The notes beneath the pieces were generated by a model. The model made no database searches and was not told where the DNA came from. It worked only from the letters and a program-made list of their open reading frames with translations. Source: Avisuccinivibrio_A sp964651505 (GTDB taxonomy: Bacteria; Pseudomonadota; Gammaproteobacteria; Enterobacterales; Succinivibrionaceae). From it: a stretch of DNA of 36,468 nt. Below are positions 16,444 through 24,430 of the stretch, in pieces; the stretch's first letter is position 1, and each line of letters opens with the position of its first letter. Location of the stretch: positions 1 to 36,468 of the forward strand of contig CAZYXT010000006.1 in assembly GCA_964651505.1 (NCBI GenBank), given 5' to 3'. Position numbers and translations under genes: made by a program.

Positions 16444-19086
16444 TTAATGTCTTGGCCGCATAAACTCGGTGGCAGACCCAAGGTGGGTCGTCAGTACATC
16501 ATAAAAATTCGGATACCACACTGTACGGTTATGTTGATTGTGAGTGGAAAGCAGGTCGTCCAGTCTGGTGACCCCCGTGTTTGGTTCTTTGGTGTTTGGT
16601 TTTTTGGTGAGTTCATCTATAAAATCATCAGGATCGGGAAGGGTAACCCAGCGGGCTCCCTGACTGCTTGCCATTATACGGTCGGTATTAATCAGCATAT
16701 GGAATTTCCCGTCAAAGCCCCTGTACACATCGTATGCAACGATATTGTAGAGGCGCATCGACTCGTTAAGCTGCCTCAACAGATCGCTCTGATCCCGGCT
16801 TTCCCGGACAGGTTCGAGGCATGCTAAAAAAGCGGCAATGGCATTTTTTGCCTCCAAGTGCTTGCCCTTATTCCATCGACTTGCGTCCATCATCTTAATC
16901 AGTGCAGCTTCGGTATTTTCAAGACCCGATTCAACGCATACGGCAAGCTGTTCTGCCACATTAGTTTCCTTGTGATACCGATTTTCAAGCAGATGATTAC
17001 AGGCTTCCGCTGCAGCCTTGGCGCTATTGACCAAGTGCCGCCCGTCGTTGAAGGCTGTTCTGATCATGGCACCGCCCTCATCGTCATTAAGACTATTTAC
17101 CAGAATTTCTACGCTGCGCTGCAACATGTCAAGTGCAACCTGCGCATCGGTTTTATTTGCTTTGGGGAGATCTTTCTCATTGGGATGCTTCGTCTGCTTC
17201 CATGCTCTCTCAAAAATTGTGGGATGCTCCGTCTGCATCTGTGCCAGCGCAAGATGTGACATGAATCGGGATACGGCAGCACGAATATCCTTATTAGCGT
17301 TCTGCCGCACAACAGGAGAGTACCTGCTCCAGTCTGTGGTGCGCATCTGTACGACTTGTCTGCTGATCTCAAGTCCCCAGGCAATCAAACTGTCTGCCTG
17401 CGGCAGCCTGGTGCGTTGAAGCAGGGCGCCGGCGTCACCTACAGCATGATGTGCAGCCCTTGCATGTTCCACCCTGACAAGGGTCTGTTGGGCAGTAGCG
17501 CTGTCCGGCGGAAGTATATTAGGTCTTTGTGTAGGTTCAAACTCCCTTGCAATGCTTGGCAGAGCCGCCATTAAACGCTCACGCAGGGAAGCGGGGACGT
17601 AATCGGCCTGTGCCCAACGTTGCACATCGTTTAGCAGGTAGCTCACATTTTCACGGTTCGCCTGTGCCGGATCTTGCAAGGCCGCAATGATATCGTCGCA
17701 GGTCTGTGACAATCGCTGCCAGGAGATATTTGATGAAGCAGGATTTGTCCTTGCAAATTCCACAAGCACCGAACAGTTATCGATTCGACGGTTACGTGTC
17801 TCAAGCTCGTTTAGACCGTCCGAAAGTTCACCGTAAATAAGGGTAATTTCCTGAATCTGTTGTCGTGCTTGCTGAATGCCCCTTTGAAATGGATCCTCAG
17901 GAACCTGTGCATCTTGATGAGGCATGAATATTTCATAATGCACGCTGTCACCGGAACTGACGGCTCTTTCAATCTCGTTAAGCTCACGCATTACATTGTC
18001 TGTGTTGCCTCTAAAATAATCCTGTCCATCGACACCTGCGCTTGCCTGCCTGTTAAGATATCTCAATGCCAGAGTGCAGACATCATCCGAAGCGCAGCGG
18101 ATGGCACGTCCCATTCTCTGTTCTACATTCCTTCTTGCCAGGGCAAGGCGATCAGGATCGACAGATCCGTCCCCGCGCAGGATTTCACCTACTTCCTCAA
18201 GCGTGCTTTCAAGAAGACTCCTGGCTTCTCCTGTAAAATTAGTCAGAGCGGCCATACGCTCAGAAAGAGCGTTTTGTGCACGAGCTCTTGCGGCGGAATT
18301 GCTCCAAAACAATCCGCGCAGATCAGTATCGTTGAAACGAGACTGATAGGTGCTCTCTTCGGATGTTTGCTGTTCCTGAACGCTTGGTGCTGCCTGTGAC
18401 TCTGCAAGTCCTCCCGCATTAACAGGCTCCCCCGTGTCCGTCCTCAGCTGTGCATTGAAGGCCTCCTGAATAACAGAGTGAATAAGACGCAAGTCTTCAA
18501 TCATATCGTTCTGTGTATCGGGATCAAGATTGGCTATGATATTACTCAATGGATTGCTGTTATCCGATTGATTGATTCTTCCCAATTGCAGAACTTGTTG
18601 CCACAAATGCGGGCTTTCTTCCTTCAAAATGGTAAGATTGCGCCGTACCCTTGCTTCCACAAGCTCTTTATAGTCCGTATTGCGGCTGGTCATCGGTTCT
18701 GCCAGATGCCGCAATCCTGAAAGCTCTTTCAAAGCCTTGGCTTGTTCTGCACGTCTTTCGTCCTCGGGCAGTTCACTCTGACCTGCGGCATTGTGCAGGT
18801 GTCCAAGAAGTCTTCCCATGCCGGCACTGAAATCTTCAAGACCTCTTTTAAATTTTCCCTGAGCGCGCCATGATGACGGCGTCATTCGATCAAACAGACG
18901 GGCAAACCAGCGCCCTATTGTGTTGCGCGGACCTGCAATGCGATTTGTCTGTCGTGTGCCCGGCTGCAGAGCTTCCACGCTGTGACTGCCAAGGTGTCCT
19001 ACACCTCCTAAAGCGTCATAACCAAAATCAGTATTGATATCGGTATATTGAACCCGGTTTGTCTGAACGGCATTGGCATCCGACAT
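16444..19086 (-). CDS. Putative type III secretion effector, 880 residues, no known domain
   Basis: I do not recognise a catalytic domain. The protein is soluble and apparently mostly helical, with no membrane segment or Sec signal peptide. Its N-terminus (MSDANAVQTNRVQYTDINTD) is polar and rich in Asn, Thr, Ser and Asp, as expected of a type III signal. A basic amphipathic stretch lies at about 45-80, then long helical regions rich in Gln, Arg, Ala and Glu (about 105-215, 265-345, 400-520, 640-760). Residues 828-838 contain a tandem TKKPN/TKEPN repeat. The main evidence for the call is context: a CesT-family chaperone gene ends 20 bp upstream in the same orientation, the classic chaperone-effector order. 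GGAGG stands 5 nt before ATG 19086. Codon use looks more mixed than in carAB, suggesting acquisition. A structural or toxin role cannot be excluded. Confidence 0.65.
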   Translation of the reverse strand: MSDANAVQTNRVQYTDINTDFGYDALGGVGHLGSHSVEALQPGTRQTNRIAGPRNTIGRWFARLFDRMTPSSWRAQGKFKRGLEDFSAGMGRLLGHLHNAAGQSELPEDERRAEQAKALKELSGLRHLAEPMTSRNTDYKELVEARVRRNLTILKEESPHLWQQVLQLGRINQSDNSNPLSNIIANLDPDTQNDMIEDLRLIHSVIQEAFNAQLRTDTGEPVNAGGLAESQAAPSVQEQQTSEESTYQSRFNDTDLRGLFWSNSAARARAQNALSERMAALTNFTGEARSLLESTLEEVGEILRGDGSVDPDRLALARRNVEQRMGRAIRCASDDVCTLALRYLNRQASAGVDGQDYFRGNTDNVMRELNEIERAVSSGDSVHYEIFMPHQDAQVPEDPFQRGIQQARQQIQEITLIYGELSDGLNELETRNRRIDNCSVLVEFARTNPASSNISWQRLSQTCDDIIAALQDPAQANRENVSYLLNDVQRWAQADYVPASLRERLMAALPSIAREFEPTQRPNILPPDSATAQQTLVRVEHARAAHHAVGDAGALLQRTRLPQADSLIAWGLEISRQVVQMRTTDWSRYSPVVRQNANKDIRAAVSRFMSHLALAQMQTEHPTIFERAWKQTKHPNEKDLPKANKTDAQVALDMLQRSVEILVNSLNDDEGGAMIRTAFNDGRHLVNSAKAAAEACNHLLENRYHKETNVAEQLAVCVESGLENTEAALIKMMDASRWNKGKHLEAKNAIAAFLACLEPVRESRDQSDLLRQLNESMRLYNIVAYDVYRGFDGKFHMLINTDRIMASSQGARWVTLPDPDDFIDELTKKPNTKEPNTGVTRLDDLLSTHNQHNRTVWYPNFYDVLTTHLGSATEFMRPRH
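16577..16606. repeat. 15-bp tandem repeat inside the effector gene
   Basis: GTGTTTGGTTCTTTG (16577-16591) is followed immediately by GTGTTTGGTTTTTTG, with one mismatch. It keeps the reading frame and encodes two five-residue units near the C-terminus of the 880-residue protein. It may be a length-variable linker. Confidence 0.75.
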
Positions 19087-19106
19087 GATCCCCTCCTTGA
19101 GTTTGT

Positions 19107-19493
19107 TTACCTATTTTGAAATTCATCAGACCAGACAGCCAAAATATCCAGAAAGGCTTCAATTTCAGTATAGAGCGTCTGTTCTTCTGCACCTGAGAGT
19201 TCCACGCGAACAAAGGCCATGATCTCATCATCATCCAGCCCAAAACAGGTCTTGCCGCTATCCCGTCCCAGACAATGCGCCCTAAGCATTTTTTTCATCA
19301 GCTCTCTGCCTTGTTCATCAGCAGGAAGAGAACCAAGCCGGCTGTATAGATAGATGGCGTTTTCATCGTCCGTAACTTCCATATCTACGATAAAACGACC
19401 GTCAAAACGCAGACGACAAAGACCCATCTCATTAAATGACAACTTTGTTCCCGTCTGCTGCGACAGTGCCTCTATTGCTTCTTGATGAGTCAT
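19107..19493 (-). CDS. CesT/Tir-family type III secretion chaperone
   Basis: A 128-residue acidic protein with the class I type III chaperone fold pattern. A first helix (EAIEALSQQTGTKLSF) is followed by strands LCRLRFDGRFIVDMEV and NAIYLYSRLG, a middle helix (ELMKKMLRAH), a strand pair (CFGLDDDEIMAFVRVEL) and a long C-terminal helix ending ILAVWSDEF. The LPADEQGRELMKKMLRAH block is the characteristic centre of CesT-like proteins. Such chaperones dimerise, bind the first ~100 residues of their effector and bring it to the secretion ATPase. The start at 19493 is chosen for the strong site GGAG 7 nt upstream; the frame extends further upstream without support. The 880-residue gene follows after 20 bp. 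No other injectisome gene is in the window. Confidence 0.85.
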   Translation of the reverse strand: MTHQEAIEALSQQTGTKLSFNEMGLCRLRFDGRFIVDMEVTDDENAIYLYSRLGSLPADEQGRELMKKMLRAHCLGRDSGKTCFGLDDDEIMAFVRVELSGAEEQTLYTEIEAFLDILAVWSDEFQNR

Positions 19494-19762
19494 AAGCCAA
19501 CTCCTTTTTTGATGTCTGATTGAAACTGTCTTGGGCATCAATAGACAGAATGATAAACTTGGATAAACCGAGCATCTCAAGTTTCTTATGTTAAACAACT
19601 CAGGGCCTTCCGTCCAAGAGGGGGAAGCTTTTGCGCTGAACCATAGGACAATACAAAAAAGCATTGCCGCGGGCAGGGGTCCCGTTGTGCCTTGCATTTT
19701 CCCCGCTTAAAAAAGAAGGCCCGGCTGCCATCCCATCCTTGCAAAACAGTCTTTGTTTAAAC

Positions 19763-19783
19763 ATGAGTGCCCTAAAACCCATC
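19763..19783. repeat. Repeat block 1, first copy
   Basis: A 21-bp block beginning ATGAGTGCCC is identical to 36411-36431. An exact match of this length is not expected by chance in 36 kb. It forms the left boundary of a 484-bp region whose right boundary is also repeated. Confidence 0.8.
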
Positions 19784-20035
19784 TTACCCTGATCTGAGGG
19801 CGCAGGGTACGATCTTGTTCCTCATTTTGTGATGAACTGATAGGGTTTTTCCCCATCCTTAATTATCGCAATCTTCGATCTGCCGTGATCTGACCCCTCA
19901 AAAAGCCCGCCTTTTTGCTTCTAAAACCCCTGATGGTCAGGCCGCAGACTGTTGCCTCCAAAGCTTGGCGATTGGGACTTGCACAAGTTGATGATGTTGC
20001 CGGGAAGCTTAAGCATTTTCTTTTCTGAAGGTGCT

Positions 20036-20194
20036 TTAGACAGCCTTAAGCTGCTCTTTGATGATTTGAATGATGGAGAACTGCTCGTTTTCTTTAATGA
20101 GGGCATTGAGGCGTTCAAGGGAGTCGGCACGAAGCTTGCAGAACGTCTTTAGGGAGATGAAAAGCTGCTTGCCTTGGCCTCTATAAGATCTCAA
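20036..20194 (-). pseudogene. Open fragment inside the repeat region, possibly mobile-element debris
   Basis: A 52-codon stop-free minus-strand stretch without a good start codon ends at 20036. It includes YRGQGKQLFISLKTFCKLR and then ADSLERLNALIKENEQFS, a basic segment followed by an amphipathic helix. The composition looks like real protein and the ends are broken, which fits the tail of a decayed transposase or similar gene. I could not assign a family. Confidence 0.25.
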
Positions 20195-20211
20195 TCAAAA
20201 GATCACCTTAT

Positions 20212-20246
20212 CTCATAATTGAAGATCATATCAGCCATAATCTGCA
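20212..20246. repeat. Repeat block 2, first copy
   Basis: This 35-bp block (beginning CTCATAATTG, ending CATAATCTGCA) matches 36434-36468 with two mismatches. In the second copy it lies 2 bp after block 1; here the blocks are 428 bp apart. Confidence 0.8.
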
Positions 20247-20416
20247 CAGCCGGCTGAATTTGAGTCCGAAGCTTCGAGCGATCTCGCATTTTTATCAAAA
20301 ATTTCAATTTTTGCCCGCAAATTAACGATTTTTTGCATTCTTGATCAAAGTTTTTGCCGCAACAGCGTGATATGTATGTGTCTTGAGAAGAAAATCAGGC
20401 ATAAACGAGGTTGAGC

Positions 20417-20914
20417 ATGGACATCAGTGTCAGACAGGCATCAATTTCCGATCTAAACGATATTTCCGCGCTGGCCCGCGATCTTGAGCCCGAGCTTAAA
20501 GGCCTGATGTCAACCGAGCAGATAGACTTCCTGCAAGATCTCAATTATTCGCAAGGCAGTCTCTTAAACAGCCTTGAAGAGGGACAGGTTTTTTTCATTG
20601 CGCAAACAGAAGGACAAAGCGCAGGCTTTGCTTCATACATCAAAGAAGGGGACGATCTGTATCATCTGACCAAGATCTTCGTTGACGAGCCATACAGGCA
20701 CCATGGCGCGGGCACCAAGCTCTTTGAAAGCGTGGTCAGCCACATCAAATCCGTAAACAAAGGGCCCTGCGTGCTGGAGCTTAACATCAACAATCACAAT
20801 CTTGCCTATCCGTTTTACCTTAAGCTGGGGTTTAAAAAGGTGCGCGATTTAGGCACCGACATGGGCCGCGGCTTTTACTTTACGCAGGATGTATTGGCAA
20901 TCGATCTTAAGTGA
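20417..20914 (+). CDS. GNAT-family N-acetyltransferase
   Basis: A 165-residue acetyl-CoA-dependent acetyltransferase of the GNAT superfamily. It has the standard order: an N-terminal strand-helix (VRQASISDLNDISALARDL), strand 4 (LYHLTKIFVDEPYR), and the acetyl-CoA pyrophosphate loop with its helix (RHHGAGTKLFESVV, residues about 97-110, fitting Q/RxxGxG/A). A C-terminal NNHNLAYPFYLKLGFKKV block is typical of the family. The start is ATG 20417 because GAGG at 20407-20410 is 6 nt upstream; the in-frame TTG at 20411 is not spaced for it. It stands alone between the decayed region and a double terminator. The substrate is unknown. Confidence 0.88.
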   Translation: MDISVRQASISDLNDISALARDLEPELKGLMSTEQIDFLQDLNYSQGSLLNSLEEGQVFFIAQTEGQSAGFASYIKEGDDLYHLTKIFVDEPYRHHGAGTKLFESVVSHIKSVNKGPCVLELNINNHNLAYPFYLKLGFKKVRDLGTDMGRGFYFTQDVLAIDLK

Positions 20915-20987
20915 CGAAAGCGGCGCATTAAAGGAGGTTTGGACGCTTGAGCCTGCGTCGTGTTTGATTTTGTGGTCGCGGATATTT

Positions 20988-21012
20988 AAAAGGGAGCCTG
21001 AGGCTCCCTTTT
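20988..21012. terminator. Bidirectional terminator after the acetyltransferase
   Basis: AAAAGGGAGCC (20988-20998) pairs with GGCTCCCTTTT (21002-21012) around a TGA loop, an almost perfectly symmetric terminator. It lies about 75 bp after the GNAT stop codon. Confidence 0.85.
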
Positions 21013-21037
21013 AAGATAGAAGGAATCTGGCAACCTG

Positions 21038-21065
21038 CAAAAAAGGAGGCTTGCGCCTCCTTTTT
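21038..21065. terminator. Bidirectional terminator at the end of tctCBA
   Basis: GGAGGC (21045-21050) pairs with GCCTCC (21055-21060) around TTGC, with T-runs on both strands. It lies 22 bp beyond the tctA stop and closes the minus-strand transporter operon. Confidence 0.85.
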
Positions 21066-21086
21066 CAATCTTGTTTTAACTTTAAG

Positions 21087-22607
21087 TTAATCTTCCTTCT
21101 TGAGGCCCACAGCCTGCATGAAGCGCGGCTTGATGTATTTCATCACCAAAGGCGAGAACCACAGGCACAAGGTGATGACGCCCAAAGTTGCGCTGATCGG
21201 ACGGTCAAAGAAGGAGGTCAGATCCCACTCGGACTTGATCATCGACTGCATGAAGGTGTTTTCAAGCATGCTGCCCAATACCAGGCCCAAGATGCAGGGG
21301 GCGACCGGTATATTGTGCTGCAGCATGATGAAGGCCAGCACGCCGAAGCCCAGCATGGCCATGATGTCAAAGAAGGTATTGTTGATGGCAAAGGCGCCCA
21401 CGATGCAAAAGCCCACGATGATGGGGTGCAGCAAGTTGGCAGGCACATACATGATCTTCGTTGACAGCCTGATGGCAAGCCACCCCAAAGGCAGCATCAG
21501 CAAATTGGCGATGATGAACACGATGTAGATGGCAAACAGGAAGTCGGGGTGGTTGGCAAAGAGGTTGGGCCCGGGCTCCAGTCCTTTCATGAACAGAACG
21601 CCGATGACGATGGCGGTGATGGAGTCTCCCGGAATGCCGAAGACGAAAGCCGGGATAAAGGCGCCCGAGACGGCAGCATTATTGGCCGAAGTGGCAGAGG
21701 CAATGCCCTCGATGGATCCTTTGCCGTACTCTTCTTTATTCTTGGAAAACTTCTTGGCCACGCCATAGCAGATCCAAGCTGCAATATCGGCGCCTGCGCC
21801 AGGCAAAATGCCGATGGCAGAGCCCAGCAGCGAAGAGCGGGTCAGCTGCTTGCACAAAGACTTGATGGTGCCGCCCATGCCCTTGAAGATGTTGACCGTC
21901 TGCATCACGATGCGCTGCACGGCGCTTTCTTTTTGCGAGACGTTTTTGAAGATCTCGGCCAAACCGAACATGCCGATCATGGCAGGGATGAAGGAGAAGC
22001 CTTCAAAAAGCTCGGGCATGTCAAAGGTAAAGCGCGGGAAGCCCAGGGTGATGTCCAAGCCGATGCAGTTGATCAAAAGGCCGATAAGCAAGGATATGAA
22101 GCCTTTGAGCGGAGATCCTGCGGAAATGAGGACGGCACAGGAGAGGCCGATGCAGGCCAGCCAGAAAAACTCATAAGATGAGAACTGCAAGGCCACGTCT
22201 GCAAGCATCGGAGCCATGGTCAAAAGGATCACCGATCCCACCAGGCCGCCGATGGCGGACATGGTCACATCCACGCCCAAGACCCTGGCAGCCTGTCCCT
22301 TGCGTGCCAGACTGTAGCTGTCGTCGCAATAGGCAGCAGACGACGGGGTGCCCGGGATGTGCAACAGTGTGCCCGGGATGTCGCCTGAGAAAATGGCCAT
22401 GGCCGACATGGTGATGATGGAGGCGATGGCGGGCACGGCCGGCATGTAAAAGGTGATGGGCACAAGCAGGGCCACGGCCATGGTGGCCGTCAGTCCCGGC
22501 ATGGCGCCGATGAAGATGCCGTACAGACCCGAGCAGAAAATCACCATCAGCACATAAGGATCAAAGAGCAGGCCAAAGCCCGAGCTCATAATTTCAGCTG
22601 TAAACAC
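21087..22607 (-). CDS. tctA: Tripartite tricarboxylate transporter large membrane subunit
   Basis: TctA is the main channel subunit of a three-part secondary transporter that uses an ion gradient to take up carboxylates captured by TctC. The 506-residue product matches the family length and has about 12 helices. The family blocks GAMPGLTATMAVALLVP (near residue 34), PGTPSSAAY (near 85) and LPGAGADIAAWICYG (near 270) are present. A GIPGDS motif lies near 330. The start is GTG 22607 with GGAG 6 nt upstream. It is last in the operon tctC-tctB-tctA, 9 bp after tctB. The substrate (citrate, tartrate, aromatic acid or other) is not readable from sequence. Confidence 0.95.
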   Translation of the reverse strand: MFTAEIMSSGFGLLFDPYVLMVIFCSGLYGIFIGAMPGLTATMAVALLVPITFYMPAVPAIASIITMSAMAIFSGDIPGTLLHIPGTPSSAAYCDDSYSLARKGQAARVLGVDVTMSAIGGLVGSVILLTMAPMLADVALQFSSYEFFWLACIGLSCAVLISAGSPLKGFISLLIGLLINCIGLDITLGFPRFTFDMPELFEGFSFIPAMIGMFGLAEIFKNVSQKESAVQRIVMQTVNIFKGMGGTIKSLCKQLTRSSLLGSAIGILPGAGADIAAWICYGVAKKFSKNKEEYGKGSIEGIASATSANNAAVSGAFIPAFVFGIPGDSITAIVIGVLFMKGLEPGPNLFANHPDFLFAIYIVFIIANLLMLPLGWLAIRLSTKIMYVPANLLHPIIVGFCIVGAFAINNTFFDIMAMLGFGVLAFIMLQHNIPVAPCILGLVLGSMLENTFMQSMIKSEWDLTSFFDRPISATLGVITLCLWFSPLVMKYIKPRFMQAVGLKKED

Positions 22608-22616
22608 GGCGCGCTC

Positions 22617-23075
22617 CTAAAAATAGATCAGGCCTTCGGGCAGGGGCACCAAGAGACCTTTGGCAAAAATAAGGTAGATGACCACGGCGCCGCCGATGGC
22701 GGTGATCACGGCCATGACCGGTTTGGTTTTTAAAAGCAGCATCTGCACCAAAAGGATGACGGTCATGGTGATCAAAAAGCCCAGGGTTTCGGCACACAGC
22801 ACGTAGAAAACCACCGCGACCATGACGGCGAGCATGTTGAAGATGCCGCCCGGGCGAAACTCAATGGTCTTTTTGAAGATCCATTTGTCTTTTTGACGAA
22901 AACCCTTGATGGCCAAAATCAGTCCGCATATGGAGAACAGGCCGCCCAAGACCATGGGGAACAGGGCAGGCCCGGGCTTGCCGTCAAACTGCGAGGGGAA
23001 CGAGCTTGAGTGCACGGCAATCAAAATGCCGCCAACAAAGATGATAAGCCCCAAAATGCTGTCGTGTATGCGCAT
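22617..23075 (-). CDS. tctB: Tripartite tricarboxylate transporter small membrane subunit
   Basis: A 152-residue membrane protein with four hydrophobic segments. The second follows the family motif in which a periplasmic loop (KPGPALFPMVLGG) leads into the helix. The protein is poorly conserved in sequence across the family, so the call rests on that motif, size, topology and its position between tctC and tctA. The ribosome binding site before ATG 23075 is weak. A hairpin lies in the 54 bp between tctC and this gene. Confidence 0.92.
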   Translation of the reverse strand: MRIHDSILGLIIFVGGILIAVHSSSFPSQFDGKPGPALFPMVLGGLFSICGLILAIKGFRQKDKWIFKKTIEFRPGGIFNMLAVMVAVVFYVLCAETLGFLITMTVILLVQMLLLKTKPVMAVITAIGGAVVIYLIFAKGLLVPLPEGLIYF

Positions 23076-23094
23076 AGAACAATATCCAAATTAA

Positions 23095-23116
23095 AATCCC
23101 CGCTTATGCGGGGATT
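23095..23116 (-). terminator. Intra-operon hairpin between tctC and tctB
   Basis: AATCCCCGC and GCGGGGATT form a perfect 9-bp stem with a 4-nt loop, followed on the minus strand by TTTAAT. It may act as a partial terminator or RNA stabiliser, so that the binding protein TctC is made in excess over the membrane subunits. Confidence 0.6.
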
Positions 23117-23129
23117 GCATCGCGATGTT

Positions 23130-24107
23130 TTAGCGAGCCAGGCCCAACGCCTTGATGGCATTGCCCAGATCTTCGTCCGATTTTGCCATGAAATCGTAGA
23201 AAGCCCGGCCCGGAAGCCATGCCGTGCCGAAGCCGCGATCTTCCATGAAGCTCTTAAACTGAGGATCATCGTAAGCCTTCTTCAGGGCTGCGGTCAGCTT
23301 GTCCTTGATGTCGTCGGGAGTTCCCTTGGGCACGGCAAAGCCTCTCCAGGTGCCGATGGAAACGTCAACGCCCATCTCCTTTAAGGTGGGAACGTCAGGA
23401 TACTTGGGATCGCGCTCTTCTGACATGACGGCCACGGGGACGGCCTTGCCTGCATCATACATGGTGGTGCACTCGGAGAGCTGGTTGAAAGCCACATCCA
23501 CGCCGCCTGCGGCCATTTCCTTCAAGGCTTCGGCAGCACCCGAGGTAGGGATGTAGGTGATGGCGCTCGGAGGCAGGCCCAAAGCGGTCAGCCATTGGCC
23601 CATGGCGATGTGCCAGATGCCGCCTACGGAAGTGGCAGCGCCTCTGACGGTGCCCGGGTTATCCTTGACGAACTTTACGAACTCGTCGTAGGTCTTGTAA
23701 GGGGCGGTGGTGCTCAGAGTGATGGAAGCAGCGTCAAGGTTGACCAGGGCCAGCGGATCAAAATCGGCATAGGTGATCTTGACGGCAGGGTTTTGCCAGT
23801 GGTTCATGGCAAGCTCGGCGGTAACCTGGCCGATGGTGTAGCCGTCGGGCTTGGCTCTCATCAAAGACGAGAAGGCGATGTTGCCGCCGCCGCCGGTCTG
23901 ATTGACGACCTTGATGGGCTGACCCAGCTCTTTTTCCATAAGGCCCGCGAGCATGCGGGCTACCGCATCGGAGCCGCCGCCTGCGCCCCAGGCGCATAAC
24001 ATGGTGATAGAGCGCTCAGGATACTTGTCGTCAGCCTGAACGCCAAGGCTCGTAAATGCAAGCACCGAAGCTGCCAAAACCGATGCCAATAATTTCCTGC
24101 AAGCCAT
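23130..24107 (-). CDS. tctC: Tripartite tricarboxylate transporter periplasmic binding protein (Bug family)
   Basis: A 325-residue periplasmic receptor that captures a carboxylate and hands it to TctAB. The N-terminus (MACRKLLASVLAASVLAFTSLGVQA) is a Sec signal peptide with probable cleavage after VQA near residue 25, and no lipobox is seen. The mature protein starts with KYPERSITMLCAWGAGGGSD, where the GAGGGSD loop contacts ligand carboxylate in Bug proteins. NQTGGGGNIAF and KPDGYTIG are further family blocks. It is the first gene of the operon and is probably expressed most. A 17-bp palindrome lies 40 bp upstream. Confidence 0.95.
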   Translation of the reverse strand: MACRKLLASVLAASVLAFTSLGVQADDKYPERSITMLCAWGAGGGSDAVARMLAGLMEKELGQPIKVVNQTGGGGNIAFSSLMRAKPDGYTIGQVTAELAMNHWQNPAVKITYADFDPLALVNLDAASITLSTTAPYKTYDEFVKFVKDNPGTVRGAATSVGGIWHIAMGQWLTALGLPPSAITYIPTSGAAEALKEMAAGGVDVAFNQLSECTTMYDAGKAVPVAVMSEERDPKYPDVPTLKEMGVDVSIGTWRGFAVPKGTPDDIKDKLTAALKKAYDDPQFKSFMEDRGFGTAWLPGRAFYDFMAKSDEDLGNAIKALGLAR

Positions 24108-24146
24108 ATAAACTCCTCATTGTATGAACTAAAATATCCGACAGCC

Positions 24147-24163
24147 TTGACCTTGCAGGTCAA
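24147..24163. promoter_or_regulatory. Palindromic candidate operator upstream of tctC
   Basis: TTGACCTTGCAGGTCAA has 7-bp perfect arms around TGC and starts 40 bp upstream of the tctC start codon. No regulator gene is adjacent, so the binding protein is unknown. Its position fits a repressor or activator site of the tct operon. Confidence 0.45.
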
Positions 24164-24430
24164 AAAGCCGCTCATAGTGATAAAATTTTATGCGAAAGCG
24201 ATAAGTTTTGTCGAATTTGTCATCATAAAATGATGCATCGCCTGCAAAAATAAGTTTTTGTTATTGTCCTGCGATCATTCAGCGATTATTTTCCGATGCC
24301 TTGGCCTAAGCTTGATGCCGGGACGTCAGGATGCCAAGACCCGTCATTGCTCCTGTTAAGATTTGAACGCCAAGGAGCCAAGGGATCGGATGAGCGGAGA
24401 GTTTTAAGACATGTACCGAGGAAAAAGAGG
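24164..24430. other. Divergent intergenic region between tctC and the DnaC-like gene
   Basis: Part of the 323 bp between the two start codons. It is A/T-rich at the left and includes a small palindrome CATCATAAAATGATG (24221-24235). The DnaC-like frame extends upstream to 24296, but that part does not look like family sequence. Confidence 0.4.

Larger units (their letters stand above)
19494..20416. other. About 0.9 kb of decayed accessory DNA
   Basis: No intact gene is seen. The left part should contain the promoter of the chaperone operon (a weak TTGAGA-17-TTTATC on the minus strand). The region from 19763 to 20246 is bounded by two blocks that are repeated at 36411-36468, and it holds short broken minus-strand frames. 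The right end, after about 20250, should contain the promoter of the acetyltransferase. Confidence 0.5.

Noticed and set aside
17521..17560. tRNA T-loop-like GGTTCAAACTCC
   Set aside because: It lies inside the effector coding sequence and no acceptor or anticodon stem can be formed around it.
16444..19086. The 880-residue protein as a flagellar hook-length or filament protein
   Set aside because: It lacks flagellin or FliK features, is far from the fli block and is paired with an injectisome-type rather than a flagellar-type chaperone.
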